The notes: generated by a model from the sequence alone, not told the origin. A DNA stretch of 64,000 bases from Tsukamurella sp. 8F (GCF_029167375.1 NZ_JARFTP010000005.1:175096-239095); one strand, 5' to 3'. Shown: positions 51,249-61,370, counted from the stretch's first letter. A program made the numbers and translations.

Positions 51249-52141
51249 GCCTCGGCCGCCCGGGCAGCCGGGGAGGTCGCGAGGTAGGCGACCGCCTGTG
51301 CGGTCGAGCCGATCGAGGCCGGGTCGAAGGACGGCTTGAAGTAGAGCAGCGTGAACTTGATGACGTTGCGCAGCTTGGGAAGAACGTTGCGGTGGCTCCC
51401 CTTGAGGTACTCCCACCACAGCCGCGGATACGAGTAGTCGAACGTGGAGTCGGAGCGGACCATGAACCCGGCCGCACGGTGTAGCGCAAGCACCAGGAAC
51501 ACCACGCCGACGATCATGGCCCGGCAGCGATGGAAGTAGCTCGGGTCGAAGTAGTTGGCCACGTCGTGTGCGACGCTGCGGTGCTCGACCTCCTCGGCGC
51601 CGTGCCAGCGGCAGATGTCCGCCATGGTGGGGTCCACGTCGTAGTCGTCCCACGCGTTGTTCAGCGCGAACACGCCCAGGATCGCGGTGTAGTGCTCGAC
51701 GGCCGCGATCAGCCACAGCCGCTGCACCATGTCGTTGTACTTGGCCTTGTCCGAATGCTGCGACCGGGGCGCGAGCATCTTGCGGAAGACGTACTCGAAC
51801 TGCCGGAGGATCGGGGCGGTGTCGATGCCGCGGGCCTCGAGATAGCCGCTCACCGCCTTGTCGTGCGCCTCGGCGTGCATGGCCTCCTGGCCGATGAAGC
51901 CGCGCATCGTGCGTGCCAGGTCCTCGTCCTTCACATAGGGGAGGGCCTCGTTGTAGACCTCGCAGAACCAGCGCTCGCCCTCGGGGAGGATGAGGTGCAG
52001 GATGCTGATGATGTCGGACGCGACGGGCTGGCCGGGCATCCACTCCAGTGGGGTCTTGGACCAGTCGAAGGTCACGTTCCGAGCGTGGATCTCGACCGCG
52101 GTCGGCTCGTGCTTCTTGGCCGTACGGGCGCGAGACGACAT
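51245..52141 (-). CDS. Predicted metal-dependent hydrolase family (PF10118-like), di-iron-type helical protein
   Basis: A 298-residue helical protein. Carboxylate/histidine motifs resemble a ferritin-like di-iron site: FIGQEAMHAEAHDKAV (E..H), LIAAVEHYTAI and HGAEEVEHRSVAHDV (E..H). This fits the family called 'predicted metal-dependent hydrolase', whose real activity is unsettled. The overlap with a 2Fe-2S reductase gene (4-bp GTGA) suggests it is in fact a reductase-dependent oxygenase or desaturase; that is an inference. One hydrophobic stretch (about 208-226) could anchor it to the membrane. Confidence 0.82.
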   Translation of the reverse strand: MSSRARTAKKHEPTAVEIHARNVTFDWSKTPLEWMPGQPVASDIISILHLILPEGERWFCEVYNEALPYVKDEDLARTMRGFIGQEAMHAEAHDKAVSGYLEARGIDTAPILRQFEYVFRKMLAPRSQHSDKAKYNDMVQRLWLIAAVEHYTAILGVFALNNAWDDYDVDPTMADICRWHGAEEVEHRSVAHDVANYFDPSYFHRCRAMIVGVVFLVLALHRAAGFMVRSDSTFDYSYPRLWWEYLKGSHRNVLPKLRNVIKFTLLYFKPSFDPASIGSTAQAVAYLATSPAARAAEA

Positions 52142-52163
52142 TGGACCACTCCGTTCCTTTGCA

Positions 52164-52183
52164 GGCGGTCTGCGTCGACCGCC
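52164..52183. promoter_or_regulatory. Inverted repeat upstream of the di-iron operon
   Basis: Perfect 7-bp arms GGCGGTC/GACCGCC around TGCGTC, 22 bp upstream of the operon's first start codon. Either an operator or a hairpin in the 5' leader. Confidence 0.4.
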
Positions 52184-52235
52184 GGGCGTCTGCCGAGACT
52201 AGCAGTCGGTGAGAGAGATCTTCCAGTCTCCTATC

Positions 52236-52269
52236 AGACCTTGTGAAGGGGGGCAACGGCGAGTTAATG
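52236..52269 (+). promoter_or_regulatory. Promoter candidate of the second ArsR cassette
   Basis: TTGTGA followed after about 18 bp by TAATGT, immediately upstream of the ArsR palindrome. A start point within the palindrome would leave only a very short leader before the ATG at 52291. Confidence 0.45.
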
Positions 52270-52287
52270 TACAACCAAATGGTTGTA
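52270..52287. promoter_or_regulatory. ArsR operator of the second cassette
   Basis: TACAACCAAATGGTTGTA, perfect palindrome, 3 bp before the ATG. It matches T.CAACC-N4-GGTTG.A of the first ArsR/SRPBCC locus (4265-4282), differing only at the second/penultimate positions and the spacer. Confidence 0.75.
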
Positions 52288-52290
52288 TCA

Positions 52291-52632
52291 ATGCTCGCAG
52301 AGCTCACGGACGACGACACGGACCGGATCTTCCACGCCTTGGCGGACCGGACGCGGCGCGACATCGTCATGCGGTCGCTGACCGCCGAGAACTCGGTGTC
52401 CGAACTCGCGAGCAGGTACGACATGAGCTTCGCCGCGGTCCAGAAGCACGTCGCGGTGTTGGAGAAGGCCGGGCTGGTCACCAAGCTGCGGAGCGGGCGC
52501 GAGCGTCTCGTGCGCGGCGACGTCGAGGTGATCCGGCGGGCCGGACACCTGCTCGCGCAGTACGAGCAGGTGTGGCAGGGGCGGGTGACGCGCATGGATG
52601 CGCTGCTCGCAGAACACCGAGATCAGGAGTAG
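52291..52632 (+). CDS. ArsR-family winged-helix repressor
   Basis: A 113-residue ArsR-type regulator closely similar to that at 3873-4226. It has FHALADRTRRDIVMRSL and a recognition helix FAAVQKHVAVLEKAG, nearly the same as SIQAVSKHLSVLEKAG in the first protein, which explains why both loci carry the same palindrome. ATG 52291 was chosen over upstream in-frame starts at 52243 and 52267 because these lie before or in the operator. No metal-binding cysteine pair is present. Followed after 4 bp by an SRPBCC gene. Confidence 0.88.
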   Translation: MLAELTDDDTDRIFHALADRTRRDIVMRSLTAENSVSELASRYDMSFAAVQKHVAVLEKAGLVTKLRSGRERLVRGDVEVIRRAGHLLAQYEQVWQGRVTRMDALLAEHRDQE

Positions 52633-52636
52633 CACG

Positions 52637-53125
52637 ATGCCCGTCGTATCCAGCAGCAGGGACGCAGACGCCCTGACGCTCACCATCGAGAGCGAGTTCG
52701 CCGCGACCGCCGAGCAGGTCTGGTCGCTGTGGTCCGATCCCCGCAGGCTCGAGCGGTGGTGGGGCCCGCCGACGTGGCCCGCCACGTTCGTGCGGCACGA
52801 GTTCGTCCCCGGCGGCCAGTCGCGCTACTACATGACCGGTCCCGACGGCACCAAGGCCGGCGGCTGGTGGACGTTCCTCGACATCGTCGAGCCGTCGGCG
52901 ATCAGCATCCGGGACGGCTTCGCGGGCGAAGACGGCGAGCCGGTCGATCCGGGCGACTACGGAACCATGGACGTGGCCATCGCCGCGAAGGACGGCAGGA
53001 CCGCCATGACCGTCATCAACACCTTCCAGTCCGCAGAGCAGATGCAGAAGCTGCTCGACATGGGGCAGGAGGAGGGGATGAAGGAGGCCATGGGGCAGAT
53101 CGATGTGATCCTCGCCGACGGGTGA
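52637..53125 (+). CDS. SRPBCC (AHSA1-like) domain protein
   Basis: A 162-residue Bet v1-like fold protein. Typical AHSA1 elements are ESEFAATAEQVWSLWSDPRRL, RWWGPP, the GGWWTFLDIVEP strand and the final helix with QEEGMKEAMGQID. A perfect ribosome site (CAGGAGT) sits 7 bp before ATG 52637. It is in a three-gene unit with ArsR and a RibD-C domain protein. Ligand unknown. Confidence 0.87.
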   Translation: MPVVSSSRDADALTLTIESEFAATAEQVWSLWSDPRRLERWWGPPTWPATFVRHEFVPGGQSRYYMTGPDGTKAGGWWTFLDIVEPSAISIRDGFAGEDGEPVDPGDYGTMDVAIAAKDGRTAMTVINTFQSAEQMQKLLDMGQEEGMKEAMGQIDVILADG

Positions 53126-53127
53126 GC

Positions 53128-53685
53128 ATGTCCCACGTGACCGTCGACCTGTTCCTGTCCGCGGACGGCTGGGCCAAGGGCGTCGCATCGCCGGGCTACT
53201 TCGGGTACCACGGGCCAGACCTCGAGCGGTGGATAACGGAGGCGCGTACGCCGGGCGAGCGGATCCTGCTCGGGCGCCGCACATTCGACGCGCTGAACGG
53301 GCTTCCCCAGGAGTATCGCGATAAGGGCTTCCGCCGCATGGCCGCCGCTCCCACGACGGTGTTCTCGACCGCGCTGGAGTCCGTCCCCTGGCCCGGGGCG
53401 GAGGTGGCCCGCGTGGATCCGGCGGAGTATGTGCGGTCCGCCGCCGACGATGTGCCGCTGCGCACCATGGGGAGCCTGTCGATCGTGCGGCAGCTGCTGG
53501 ACGTCGGACTGGTCGGACGTATGCGACTCCTGTTCTTCCCGTGCCTGGTGGGTGCGGGCGGACGGGAGGCCCCGTTCGAGGGTGTGCGCAGCGCCGATCT
53601 CGAGGTCACCGATCGGCGACTGCTGGACGGGCGCATCGTCCTCGTCGAATACCGGCCGACCGGTCGGCCCGCGCCGGCCGCCTAG
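53128..53685 (+). CDS. RibD C-terminal / dihydrofolate reductase-like domain protein
   Basis: A 185-residue protein with the RibD_C (DHFR-like) fold, recognised by VTVDLFLSADGWAKG, ERILLGRRTFDAL, and the C-terminal RLLFFPCLVGAGGREAPF. Family members bind NAD(P)H and reduce small molecules, but many are uncharacterised. It follows the SRPBCC gene with 2 bp between and overlaps the convergent carotenoid gene by 4 bp. Trios of ArsR, AHSA1 and RibD_C genes are frequent in actinobacteria. Confidence 0.87.
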   Translation: MSHVTVDLFLSADGWAKGVASPGYFGYHGPDLERWITEARTPGERILLGRRTFDALNGLPQEYRDKGFRRMAAAPTTVFSTALESVPWPGAEVARVDPAEYVRSAADDVPLRTMGSLSIVRQLLDVGLVGRMRLLFFPCLVGAGGREAPFEGVRSADLEVTDRRLLDGRIVLVEYRPTGRPAPAA

Positions 53686-55121
53686 TACGGGTCGTATCGC
53701 CCCGGGGGAAACGCCTGGGCCGCAAGCCGCCCCGAGATCAGGGCGGGTGGCACGCCGACACCGGGATGGGTGAACGAGCCGGCGAGGACTGCGTTCGGGA
53801 TCCCTGGGACGCGGTTGCGGCGGCGCAGGGGTCCCGTCTGCGTCAGCGTGTGGGCGGCGGAGAACGGCGTGCCGCCCGCCAAGCCCGCACGGGCCCACGT
53901 CGCCGGGGTGTCGAGGCGCAGGAGCTCGCCGCGGTCGATACCGCGGTAGCCGCGTCGGCGCAGCGTGGCGAGGCAGTGCCGAAGGTAGCCCGGCCCGGCG
54001 GCGGCCCAGTCGATCGGCGCGGACTCGAGGTTGGGGCACGGCGCCAGCACCGACACGGGTGCGTGCGCGCCCGTCGTCACGGCCGGCCGGGTCAGCAGGA
54101 ACGACGGGTCCGACATGCACCGCCCGCGCCCGCGCGTCGCGGTGATCTCGGCGAACGTCGTCTCCCAGGCGGCACCGAAGTCGAGGGTGTGGTGGGCCTG
54201 CGTCGGCCACGCCGCCTGGTCGTCGGGATCGACGAGCAGGTGTCCGACGACCGCCGACGGCGACAGCCGCACCCGCCGCGGGGCGCGTCGCGGGAGCAGG
54301 CGGTCGGTGACGGGTGTGTCGGGGGTGAGGACCACGCCGTCGACGGTGAGCGGACCGGTGTCCGTATCCAGAGCGGTCGCGCGCCCGCGCACGATCTGTA
54401 GACCCGTCACCGCCGTTCCGAGCCGGACGGTGCCGCGTCGCGCGACCTGCGCGGCCATCGCCTCGGCGACCGCGCCCATGCCCCGCCTCGGGTAGACCAC
54501 GCCCAGCCCGACGTCCATGTGTGAGATCACCGCGTAGACCGCGCGGGCCTGCCGTGGCGACACGCCCGCGTAGAGGGCCTGGAAGGTGAGCATGCGGCGG
54601 GCGCGCGGGTCGAGCACCCTGCGGTCCACCTGTGCCTGCATCGACGTCAGCGCGCCCAACCGGACGATGCGGCCGAGCCTGTGCAGGTCCCGGGGGTTCG
54701 CATACGTGAGCGGCGCTGCGTCTCCCGCGATGAAGCGCTCATACGCGGCATCGAACATCTGCTGCTGCCAGCGCATGTGGTCGGGGGCGTCGAGCTGGTC
54801 GGGGACCGCGAGGGTGGACCCGTCGGCGAAGCGTCCGACGTAGGCGGGGGTGACCGGCAGCAGGTCGAGTTCCGCGCGCGCCCGTGCCTCGTCGAGTCCG
54901 CCCGCGACCAGGGCGTCGACGGCGAGCTGCGGCATCGTGAGGACGCTCGCGCCCGGGTCGACGTCGTGTTCGCGTCCGGCGCGGTCCGCGGCCCGGACGG
55001 TGCTCGCGCGTCCGCCCGGTCTGGCGGCCCGCTCGACCACGGTGACCTCGTGCCCCGCGCCGAGGAGATGCAGGGCTGCGGACAGCCCCGCGAGGCCCGC
55101 GCCGACCACCCCGATGTGCAC
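53682..55121 (-). CDS. crtI: Phytoene desaturase-like FAD oxidoreductase (CrtI type)
   Basis: A 479-residue flavoprotein. The dinucleotide loop is VVGAGLAGLSAALHL at residues 4-18, followed by VTVVERAARPGGRAST; the middle has YPRRGMGAVAEAMA, the typical CrtI motif before the substrate region, and the C-terminal GSFTHPGVGVPPALISGRLAA is the carotenoid desaturase signature. Length fits CrtI or its relatives CrtN/CrtO. GTG 55121 starts directly at the FAD motif. It likely works with the phytoene synthase at 47.4 kb, although its product cannot be told. Confidence 0.87.
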   Translation of the reverse strand: MHIGVVGAGLAGLSAALHLLGAGHEVTVVERAARPGGRASTVRAADRAGREHDVDPGASVLTMPQLAVDALVAGGLDEARARAELDLLPVTPAYVGRFADGSTLAVPDQLDAPDHMRWQQQMFDAAYERFIAGDAAPLTYANPRDLHRLGRIVRLGALTSMQAQVDRRVLDPRARRMLTFQALYAGVSPRQARAVYAVISHMDVGLGVVYPRRGMGAVAEAMAAQVARRGTVRLGTAVTGLQIVRGRATALDTDTGPLTVDGVVLTPDTPVTDRLLPRRAPRRVRLSPSAVVGHLLVDPDDQAAWPTQAHHTLDFGAAWETTFAEITATRGRGRCMSDPSFLLTRPAVTTGAHAPVSVLAPCPNLESAPIDWAAAGPGYLRHCLATLRRRGYRGIDRGELLRLDTPATWARAGLAGGTPFSAAHTLTQTGPLRRRNRVPGIPNAVLAGSFTHPGVGVPPALISGRLAAQAFPPGRYDPY

Positions 55122-55150
55122 GCCGGGCAGTCTACGTGCGCCTTCTCTGA

Positions 55151-55169
55151 TTGAGTGGGATCGACTCAA
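55151..55169. promoter_or_regulatory. HAIR site 1 upstream of dnaK
   Basis: TTGAGTGGGATCGACTCAA: arms TTGAGT/ACTCAA with a 7-base spacer, the HspR-binding HAIR consensus (CTTGAGT-N7-ACTCAAG). Confidence 0.9.
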
Positions 55170-55227
55170 CTTTTTTCGAGGATCGGGAACATGTGAGACT
55201 CTCCGCCCGTTGGAACCATCGAACGAC

Positions 55228-55246
55228 TTGAGCGACTGGGACTCAA
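55228..55246. promoter_or_regulatory. HAIR site 2 upstream of dnaK
   Basis: TTGAGCGACTGGGACTCAA: one mismatch to the HAIR arms, 7-base spacer, 77 bp after site 1. Confidence 0.85.
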
Positions 55247-55272
55247 TGGGGTAGAACGGTGAAGGGCTTCCC

Positions 55273-55291
55273 TTGAGTGAGGGGCGCTGAA
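55273..55291. promoter_or_regulatory. Degenerate HAIR site 3 upstream of dnaK
   Basis: TTGAGTGAGGGGCGCTGAA: left arm perfect, right arm GCTGAA with two mismatches. Spacing of 45 bp from site 2. Confidence 0.5.
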
Positions 55292-55358
55292 GTCTTCCTG
55301 ATACGACGTAAGCAAGCGCGCGGCCGCGACCCGGCCGCGTAGAACACAAGGAGGCAGT

Positions 55359-57214
<1,856 letters not shown>

Positions 57215-57215
<1 letters not shown>

Positions 57216-57829
57216 TGGCGGCCGAGTCCCACACGCCCGAGGGACCCGAGGCCGACCAGGCCTCGGGGCCCGCGCCGGCGCCGGACGAGGTCTCCGTCGA
57301 CGCTGAGGTCGTACCCGAATCCGCTCCCGATGGCGGCGCTGCGGCGCCGGCCGACTCCGAGAAGGTCGGAGAGCTGACGGCGGATCTGCAGCGGCTGTCC
57401 GCGGAGTTCGCGAACTACCGCAAGCGCACTGCGAAGGACGTCGTGGAGGCTCGCGCCGCGGGCAAGGCAGCCGTGGTAGGCGAGCTCCTGGTGGTTCTCG
57501 ACGACCTCGAGCGTGCGCGCAGCCACGGCGACCTCGACACGGGACCACTCAAGGTGTTCGCCGACAAGCTCAACTCGGTGCTGACGGCGCAGGGACTGGA
57601 GCCCTTCGGCGCCGAGGGCGACGAGTTCGACCCGGCCATCCACCAGGCCGTGTCGCACGAGGGCGACGGCGCCGATCCCGTAGTCGGCGCGGTCATGCGC
57701 CAGGGCTACCGCGTCGGTGGCAAGGTGATCCGCGAGGCCATGGTCGGCGTCGTGGACCGCGCGTCCGCCGGCGACGACAACGACAACGACAACGACGATC
57801 AGGATCAGACGTCCGGGGTGGACGCCTGA
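57215..57829 (+). CDS. grpE: Nucleotide exchange factor GrpE
   Basis: A 204-residue GrpE releasing ADP from DnaK. An acidic N-terminal tail (about 1-45) precedes a coiled coil ([19 protein letters not shown]), and the beta domain contains [16 protein letters not shown] and [17 protein letters not shown]. The C-terminus is Asp/Asn-rich ([12 protein letters not shown]). The ATG overlaps the dnaK stop (TAATG), giving coupled translation. Confidence 0.97.
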
Positions 57830-57849
57830 CGCGAAGGAGGTGATGCCCA

Positions 57850-59049
57850 GTGGCCCAGAGGGAATGGGTTGAGCAGGACTTCTATAAAGAGCTGGGTGTC
57901 AGCTCCGATGCCTCGCAGGACGACATCAAGAGGGCGTACCGCAAGCTCGCGGCCGAGCTCCATCCGGACCGCAATCCGAACGACAGGAACGCCGAGGACC
58001 GCTTCAAGCGGGTCTCGGAGGCCAACTCGGTGCTGTCGGATCCGGCCAAGCGCAAGGAGTACGACGAGACCCGGCGCATGTTCGGATCCGGCGGGCGGTT
58101 CGGTGGCGGTGGCGGGTTCAGCGGCAATGCCGGTGGCTCGCAAGGCTTCTCGTTCTCGGACATCTTCGACGGTGCCGCCTCCGCGGGCGGTGGCCTGGGC
58201 GATCTCTTCGACGGGCTGTTCAACCGCGGCGGCGGGAGCGGCGGACCCGGTCCGCAGCCGACGCCGTCGAGGCCGCGCCGCGGCAGCGATCTGGAATCGG
58301 AGATAACCCTCGATTTCCGCGACGCGACGCTGGGCGTCACGACACCGATCACGCTGACGTCGCCGTCGCCGTGCACCACTTGCCACGGGTCCGGTGCGCG
58401 GCCCGGTACCAGTCCGCGGGTCTGTGTCACGTGCAACGGTGCGGGGCTGGTGAGCCGGAACCAGGGCGCGTTCAGCTTCTCGGAGCCGTGCCCCGACTGC
58501 CGGGGCACGGGCTCCGTCGTGGACGACCCGTGCCCCGACTGCTCCGGAACCGGCGTCACCGTCCGCACGCGGAAGGTGAACGTCAAGATCCCGCCGGGCG
58601 TGGCCGACGGCCAACGCATCCGGCTGGCGGGCCAGGGGCAGGCCGGTATGCGAGGCGCGCCGTCGGGCGACCTGTTCGTGACCGTGCACGTCTCGGCCGA
58701 CAAGGTGTTCAGCCGTAAGGGCGACGACCTGCAGGTCACCCTGCCGGTCTCGTTCTCCGAGCTGGCGCTCGGGGCGACGGTGACGGTGCCGACGCTGGGG
58801 CAGCCGGTCGGGGTCAAGATCCCTGCGGGCACCCCGGACGGACGGACGTTGCGCGTCCGTGGCCGAGGTGTGCCGAAGCGCACGGGCGGCGCGGGCGACC
58901 TGCTGGTCAAGGTGAGCGTGGCGGTGCCTGGCTCGCTCGACGACAAGGCGGCCGATGCGCTGCGGGCGTACACCGACGCCGAGCGCGCGAGCGGATTCGA
59001 TCCGCGCAGCGGCTGGGCGGGCAGCGGAGCAGGCGGGTCGGGTGTGTGA
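57850..59049 (+). CDS. dnaJ: Chaperone DnaJ (Hsp40)
   Basis: A 399-residue type I J-protein. The J domain covers residues 1-75 with HPD at 38-40, followed by a Gly/Phe-rich region ([11 protein letters not shown]), and a zinc-finger domain with four CxxCxGxG motifs ([32 protein letters not shown]). The C-terminal beta domains follow to residue 390. The start is GTG with the near-perfect ribosome site AAGGAGGTGAT. The stop overlaps the hspR start. Confidence 0.98.
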   Translation: MAQREWVEQDFYKELGVSSDASQDDIKRAYRKLAAELHPDRNPNDRNAEDRFKRVSEANSVLSDPAKRKEYDETRRMFGSGGRFGGGGGFSGNAGGSQGFSFSDIFDGAASAGGGLGDLFDGLFNRGGGSGGPGPQPTPSRPRRGSDLESEITLDFRDATLGVTTPITLTSPSPCTTCHGSGARPGTSPRVCVTCNGAGLVSRNQGAFSFSEPCPDCRGTGSVVDDPCPDCSGTGVTVRTRKVNVKIPPGVADGQRIRLAGQGQAGMRGAPSGDLFVTVHVSADKVFSRKGDDLQVTLPVSFSELALGATVTVPTLGQPVGVKIPAGTPDGRTLRVRGRGVPKRTGGAGDLLVKVSVAVPGSLDDKAADALRAYTDAERASGFDPRSGWAGSGAGGSGV

Positions 59050-59459
59050 TGGCGAAGACACCGGAACTTCCCGAGGATCCGGACGCCCACGTCTTCATGA
59101 TCTCGGTGGCGGCGCAGCTGGCGGGGATGCATGCGCAGACCCTCCGCACGTACGACCGTCTCGGGCTCGTCACGCCCGAGCGGTCGTCCGGCGGGGGACG
59201 CCGCTACTCCACGCGGGAGGTCGACCTACTGCGTGAGGTGCAGCGGCTGTCGCAGGACGACGGCGTGAACCTGGCTGGCATCAAGCGGATCATCGAGCTG
59301 ACGAACCAGGTCGATGCGCTCCAGCGCCGCGTCGAGGAACTGACGGCCGAGCTCCACGAGGTGCGTTCCGACTCCGGGCGCCGCCAGGCCGGCGAGCTGG
59401 TGCACGTACCCAAGTCGAGCGCCATGGTCGTTTGGCAGCCGCGCCGCGGCAAGCGTTGA
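59049..59459 (+). CDS. hspR: Heat-shock repressor HspR (MerR family)
   Basis: A 136-residue MerR-type repressor. The HTH is ISVAAQLAGMHAQTLRTYDR with wing LVTPERSSGGGRRYSTREVD, followed by a coiled coil (QVDALQRRVEELTAELHEV). HspR binds HAIR sites and uses DnaK as corepressor in Streptomyces and mycobacteria; the last gene position in the dnaK operon gives a feedback loop. A terminator hairpin follows 10 bp after the stop. Confidence 0.95.
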   Translation: MAKTPELPEDPDAHVFMISVAAQLAGMHAQTLRTYDRLGLVTPERSSGGGRRYSTREVDLLREVQRLSQDDGVNLAGIKRIIELTNQVDALQRRVEELTAELHEVRSDSGRRQAGELVHVPKSSAMVVWQPRRGKR

Positions 59460-59468
59460 ATCCGATCG

Positions 59469-59504
59469 AGACCTCACCGCCACCCCGATACGGCGGTGAG
59501 GTCT
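59469..59504 (+). terminator. Terminator after the dnaK-hspR operon
   Basis: Perfect 13-bp stem AGACCTCACCGCC/GGCGGTGAGGTCT with a 10-base loop, 10 bp after hspR. No real T-tract (TCGTGA follows), as common in actinobacteria. Confidence 0.85.
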
Positions 59505-59580
59505 TCGTGACTGCCCGGCCGGATCGGCAACTGCGCGGTGACCGTCGTTGACCCGCAGGTAACGGGCCGGCGGTTGCATC

Positions 59581-59958
59581 ATGGGCATGACTCAGCCCAG
59601 CATCTTCCAGACCATCGGCGGCTATGACGCGCTCACGGCCGTCGTCGACGACTTCTATGTACGCGTGCTCGCCGATGGCGAGCTCGCGCCGTTCTTCGCC
59701 CGCACCGATATGCGTCGACTCAAGAACAGGCAGATCGAGTTCTTCGCAGCCGCACTCGGCGGGCCCGATCCATACACCGGCGCATCCATGCAGCGGGTGC
59801 ACCGGGGCCGGGGCATCACGATGCACCACTTCGAGCTCGTCGCGGGGTATCTCACCGCCGCGTTGCTCGCCGCGGGTGTGCCGGATGACGTCACCGGTCA
59901 GATCCTCGGGGCGATTGCGCCGCTTGCACCCGACATCGTCACCGAAGGTGCTGCCTGA
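59581..59958 (+). CDS. glbN: Truncated hemoglobin, group I (HbN-like)
   Basis: A 125-residue 2-on-2 globin. [19 protein letters not shown] with the B10 tyrosine, [21 protein letters not shown] and [18 protein letters not shown] match HbN of M. tuberculosis, the heme-binding proximal His lying in the VHRGRG segment. Group I proteins dioxygenate nitric oxide to nitrate. ATG 59581 or 59587 may be the start. It sits between heat-shock genes, convergent with the flavohemoprotein; both may act on NO. Confidence 0.93.
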   Translation: MGMTQPSIFQTIGGYDALTAVVDDFYVRVLADGELAPFFARTDMRRLKNRQIEFFAAALGGPDPYTGASMQRVHRGRGITMHHFELVAGYLTAALLAAGVPDDVTGQILGAIAPLAPDIVTEGAA

Positions 59959-60038
59959 TCAGGTGCCTCGCGCCGTTTCCTCGGCAGCCGGGGGACCGGC
60001 GGCTGGAACTCAGCCGGGTCCCGTCCGATCGCAGCGGC

Positions 60039-61190
60039 TCAAGCGCGCAACGGGTCGTGTTGGATCCGATGCGGTTTCGCACCGGCCTGTACGGCCGCGT
60101 CGCCCGCGGCGTGGATCATCTCGGGTGGGCCCGCGATGAGCACCTGTTGTCCCCGCAGGTCGAGCCCGGCGATCGCGTCGACGACGGTGCCGTGCCGCAA
60201 CCGCAGAGCGCGGTGGGGTGGAGCCGGCCGGTCCATCCACCACGGGTCGCGTCGCTCCTCGGTCACCTGCGTGACGGTCAGCCACGGATTGGTCGCGGCG
60301 AGCGTGCTGAGCGCGTCCGAGTCGTAGAGCGCTCCGGGGGACTGCGCACCGACGATCAGGTGCACGTGCGGGTTCTCGGCGGAGATGGACATCTGCATGA
60401 GGATCGACTTCATCGGAGCGAGCCCGGTGCCTCCGGCGACCAGGGTCGCGGGGCGATCACCGTCGACCCGCAGCGTGCCGTGGATCTGCCCGAACTGCCA
60501 GACGTCGCCGGGTGCGGTCTCGGCCGCGATGGTCCGCGACACCCACCCGCCCCGGGTGGCGCGGATGTGGAACTCCATGTGCCCGTGCGTGTTCGGTGGC
60601 ATCGCGATCGAGAACGGGCGCCAGTAACGGGGCAGCTGCGGGATCTGCGTCTCGATGTACTGGCCCGCTCGCCAGAGTGTCGAGCGCCCGGCGATGAGAC
60701 GGACGATCGTCAGGTCTCGCTGCGGCCGGAGGACCTCGACCACGCGGGCGGCGCGCCGTGCGGGGGTGGGGTCCGACTGCGCGGCGCCGCGCATGACGCC
60801 TGTGATCATGGTCGCGGTGTGATCGACGAGGGCGTAGTCGTCGTCGTCCAGTCGCTCCGCCCCCACTGCCCCGATGATCTGCACGTACAGCGCGTCTCGC
60901 AGGGTGTCGTAGTGGGCGTCGGTCATGCCGAACTTGCGCTGGTCGCGCCCGAGCTGTGCGAGCAGTTCGATGAGCTCCTCGTGGGTCTCTGCGGTAGGCA
61001 GGGTGCGCATGGTGTGCGTCACCACCTGCAACAACAGCTCGCGATGCTCGGCCAGGTTCGCGGGAAACGCCTCGCGCAGCTCCGGGTGGGCGACGAACAG
61101 CCTGGCGTAGACGCGTTGCGTGAAACCGTCCGGATCCTCATCGAGGATGTCGGCGATCTGAAGCAGCCCGTGCCGTGCGTGGCTCCCCAC
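60039..61190 (-). CDS. Type II flavohemoprotein-like oxidoreductase, proximal His replaced by Gln
   Basis: A 383-residue protein. A globin-like domain (about 1-140) is followed by an FAD-binding barrel (YWRPFSIAMP, the R-x-Y/F-S motif) and an NAD domain (VAGGTGLAPMKSIL, IAGPPEMIHAA). This arrangement matches type II flavohemoglobins (M. tuberculosis Rv0385), which keep NAD(P)H oxidase-like activity. At the expected heme-ligand position in LGRDQRKFGMTDAHY, residue 84 is Gln (codon CAG) where flavohemoglobins have His. GTG 61190 has AGGAG upstream. Divergent from clpB, as the Rv0384c/Rv0385 pair is adjacent in M. tuberculosis. Confidence 0.9.
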   Translation of the reverse strand: MGSHARHGLLQIADILDEDPDGFTQRVYARLFVAHPELREAFPANLAEHRELLLQVVTHTMRTLPTAETHEELIELLAQLGRDQRKFGMTDAHYDTLRDALYVQIIGAVGAERLDDDDYALVDHTATMITGVMRGAAQSDPTPARRAARVVEVLRPQRDLTIVRLIAGRSTLWRAGQYIETQIPQLPRYWRPFSIAMPPNTHGHMEFHIRATRGGWVSRTIAAETAPGDVWQFGQIHGTLRVDGDRPATLVAGGTGLAPMKSILMQMSISAENPHVHLIVGAQSPGALYDSDALSTLAATNPWLTVTQVTEERRDPWWMDRPAPPHRALRLRHGTVVDAIAGLDLRGQQVLIAGPPEMIHAAGDAAVQAGAKPHRIQHDPLRA

Positions 61191-61297
61191 TCAAGCTCCT
61201 ACCCTGATGGACGCGTCGGATACTCCGCTCATGGTAGTCGCCAGCGGTGACAGGCGCCCTCCGCGCCAGGGTGTGCGTTGCCGCGCCCAGACCCATA

Positions 61298-61318
61298 CTT
61301 GAGTGGAATAGACTCAAG
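61298..61318. promoter_or_regulatory. HAIR site 1 upstream of clpB
   Basis: Perfect CTTGAGT-N7-ACTCAAG (spacer GGAATAG), 101 bp before clpB. It links clpB to the HspR regulon. Confidence 0.93.
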
Positions 61319-61351
61319 AAAGAGTGCGTTGTTCTCATCGACGGTGCATAC

Positions 61352-61370
61352 TTGAGCCTGTAGCGCTCAG
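61352..61370. promoter_or_regulatory. HAIR site 2 upstream of clpB
   Basis: TTGAGCCTGTAGCGCTCAG: arms TTGAGC/GCTCAG with 7-base spacer, one mismatch between arms; 54 bp after site 1. Confidence 0.75.

Noticed and set aside
55122..55358. CIRCE element upstream of dnaK
   Set aside because: No TTAGCACTC-N9-GAGTGCTAA; the repeats are HAIR type.
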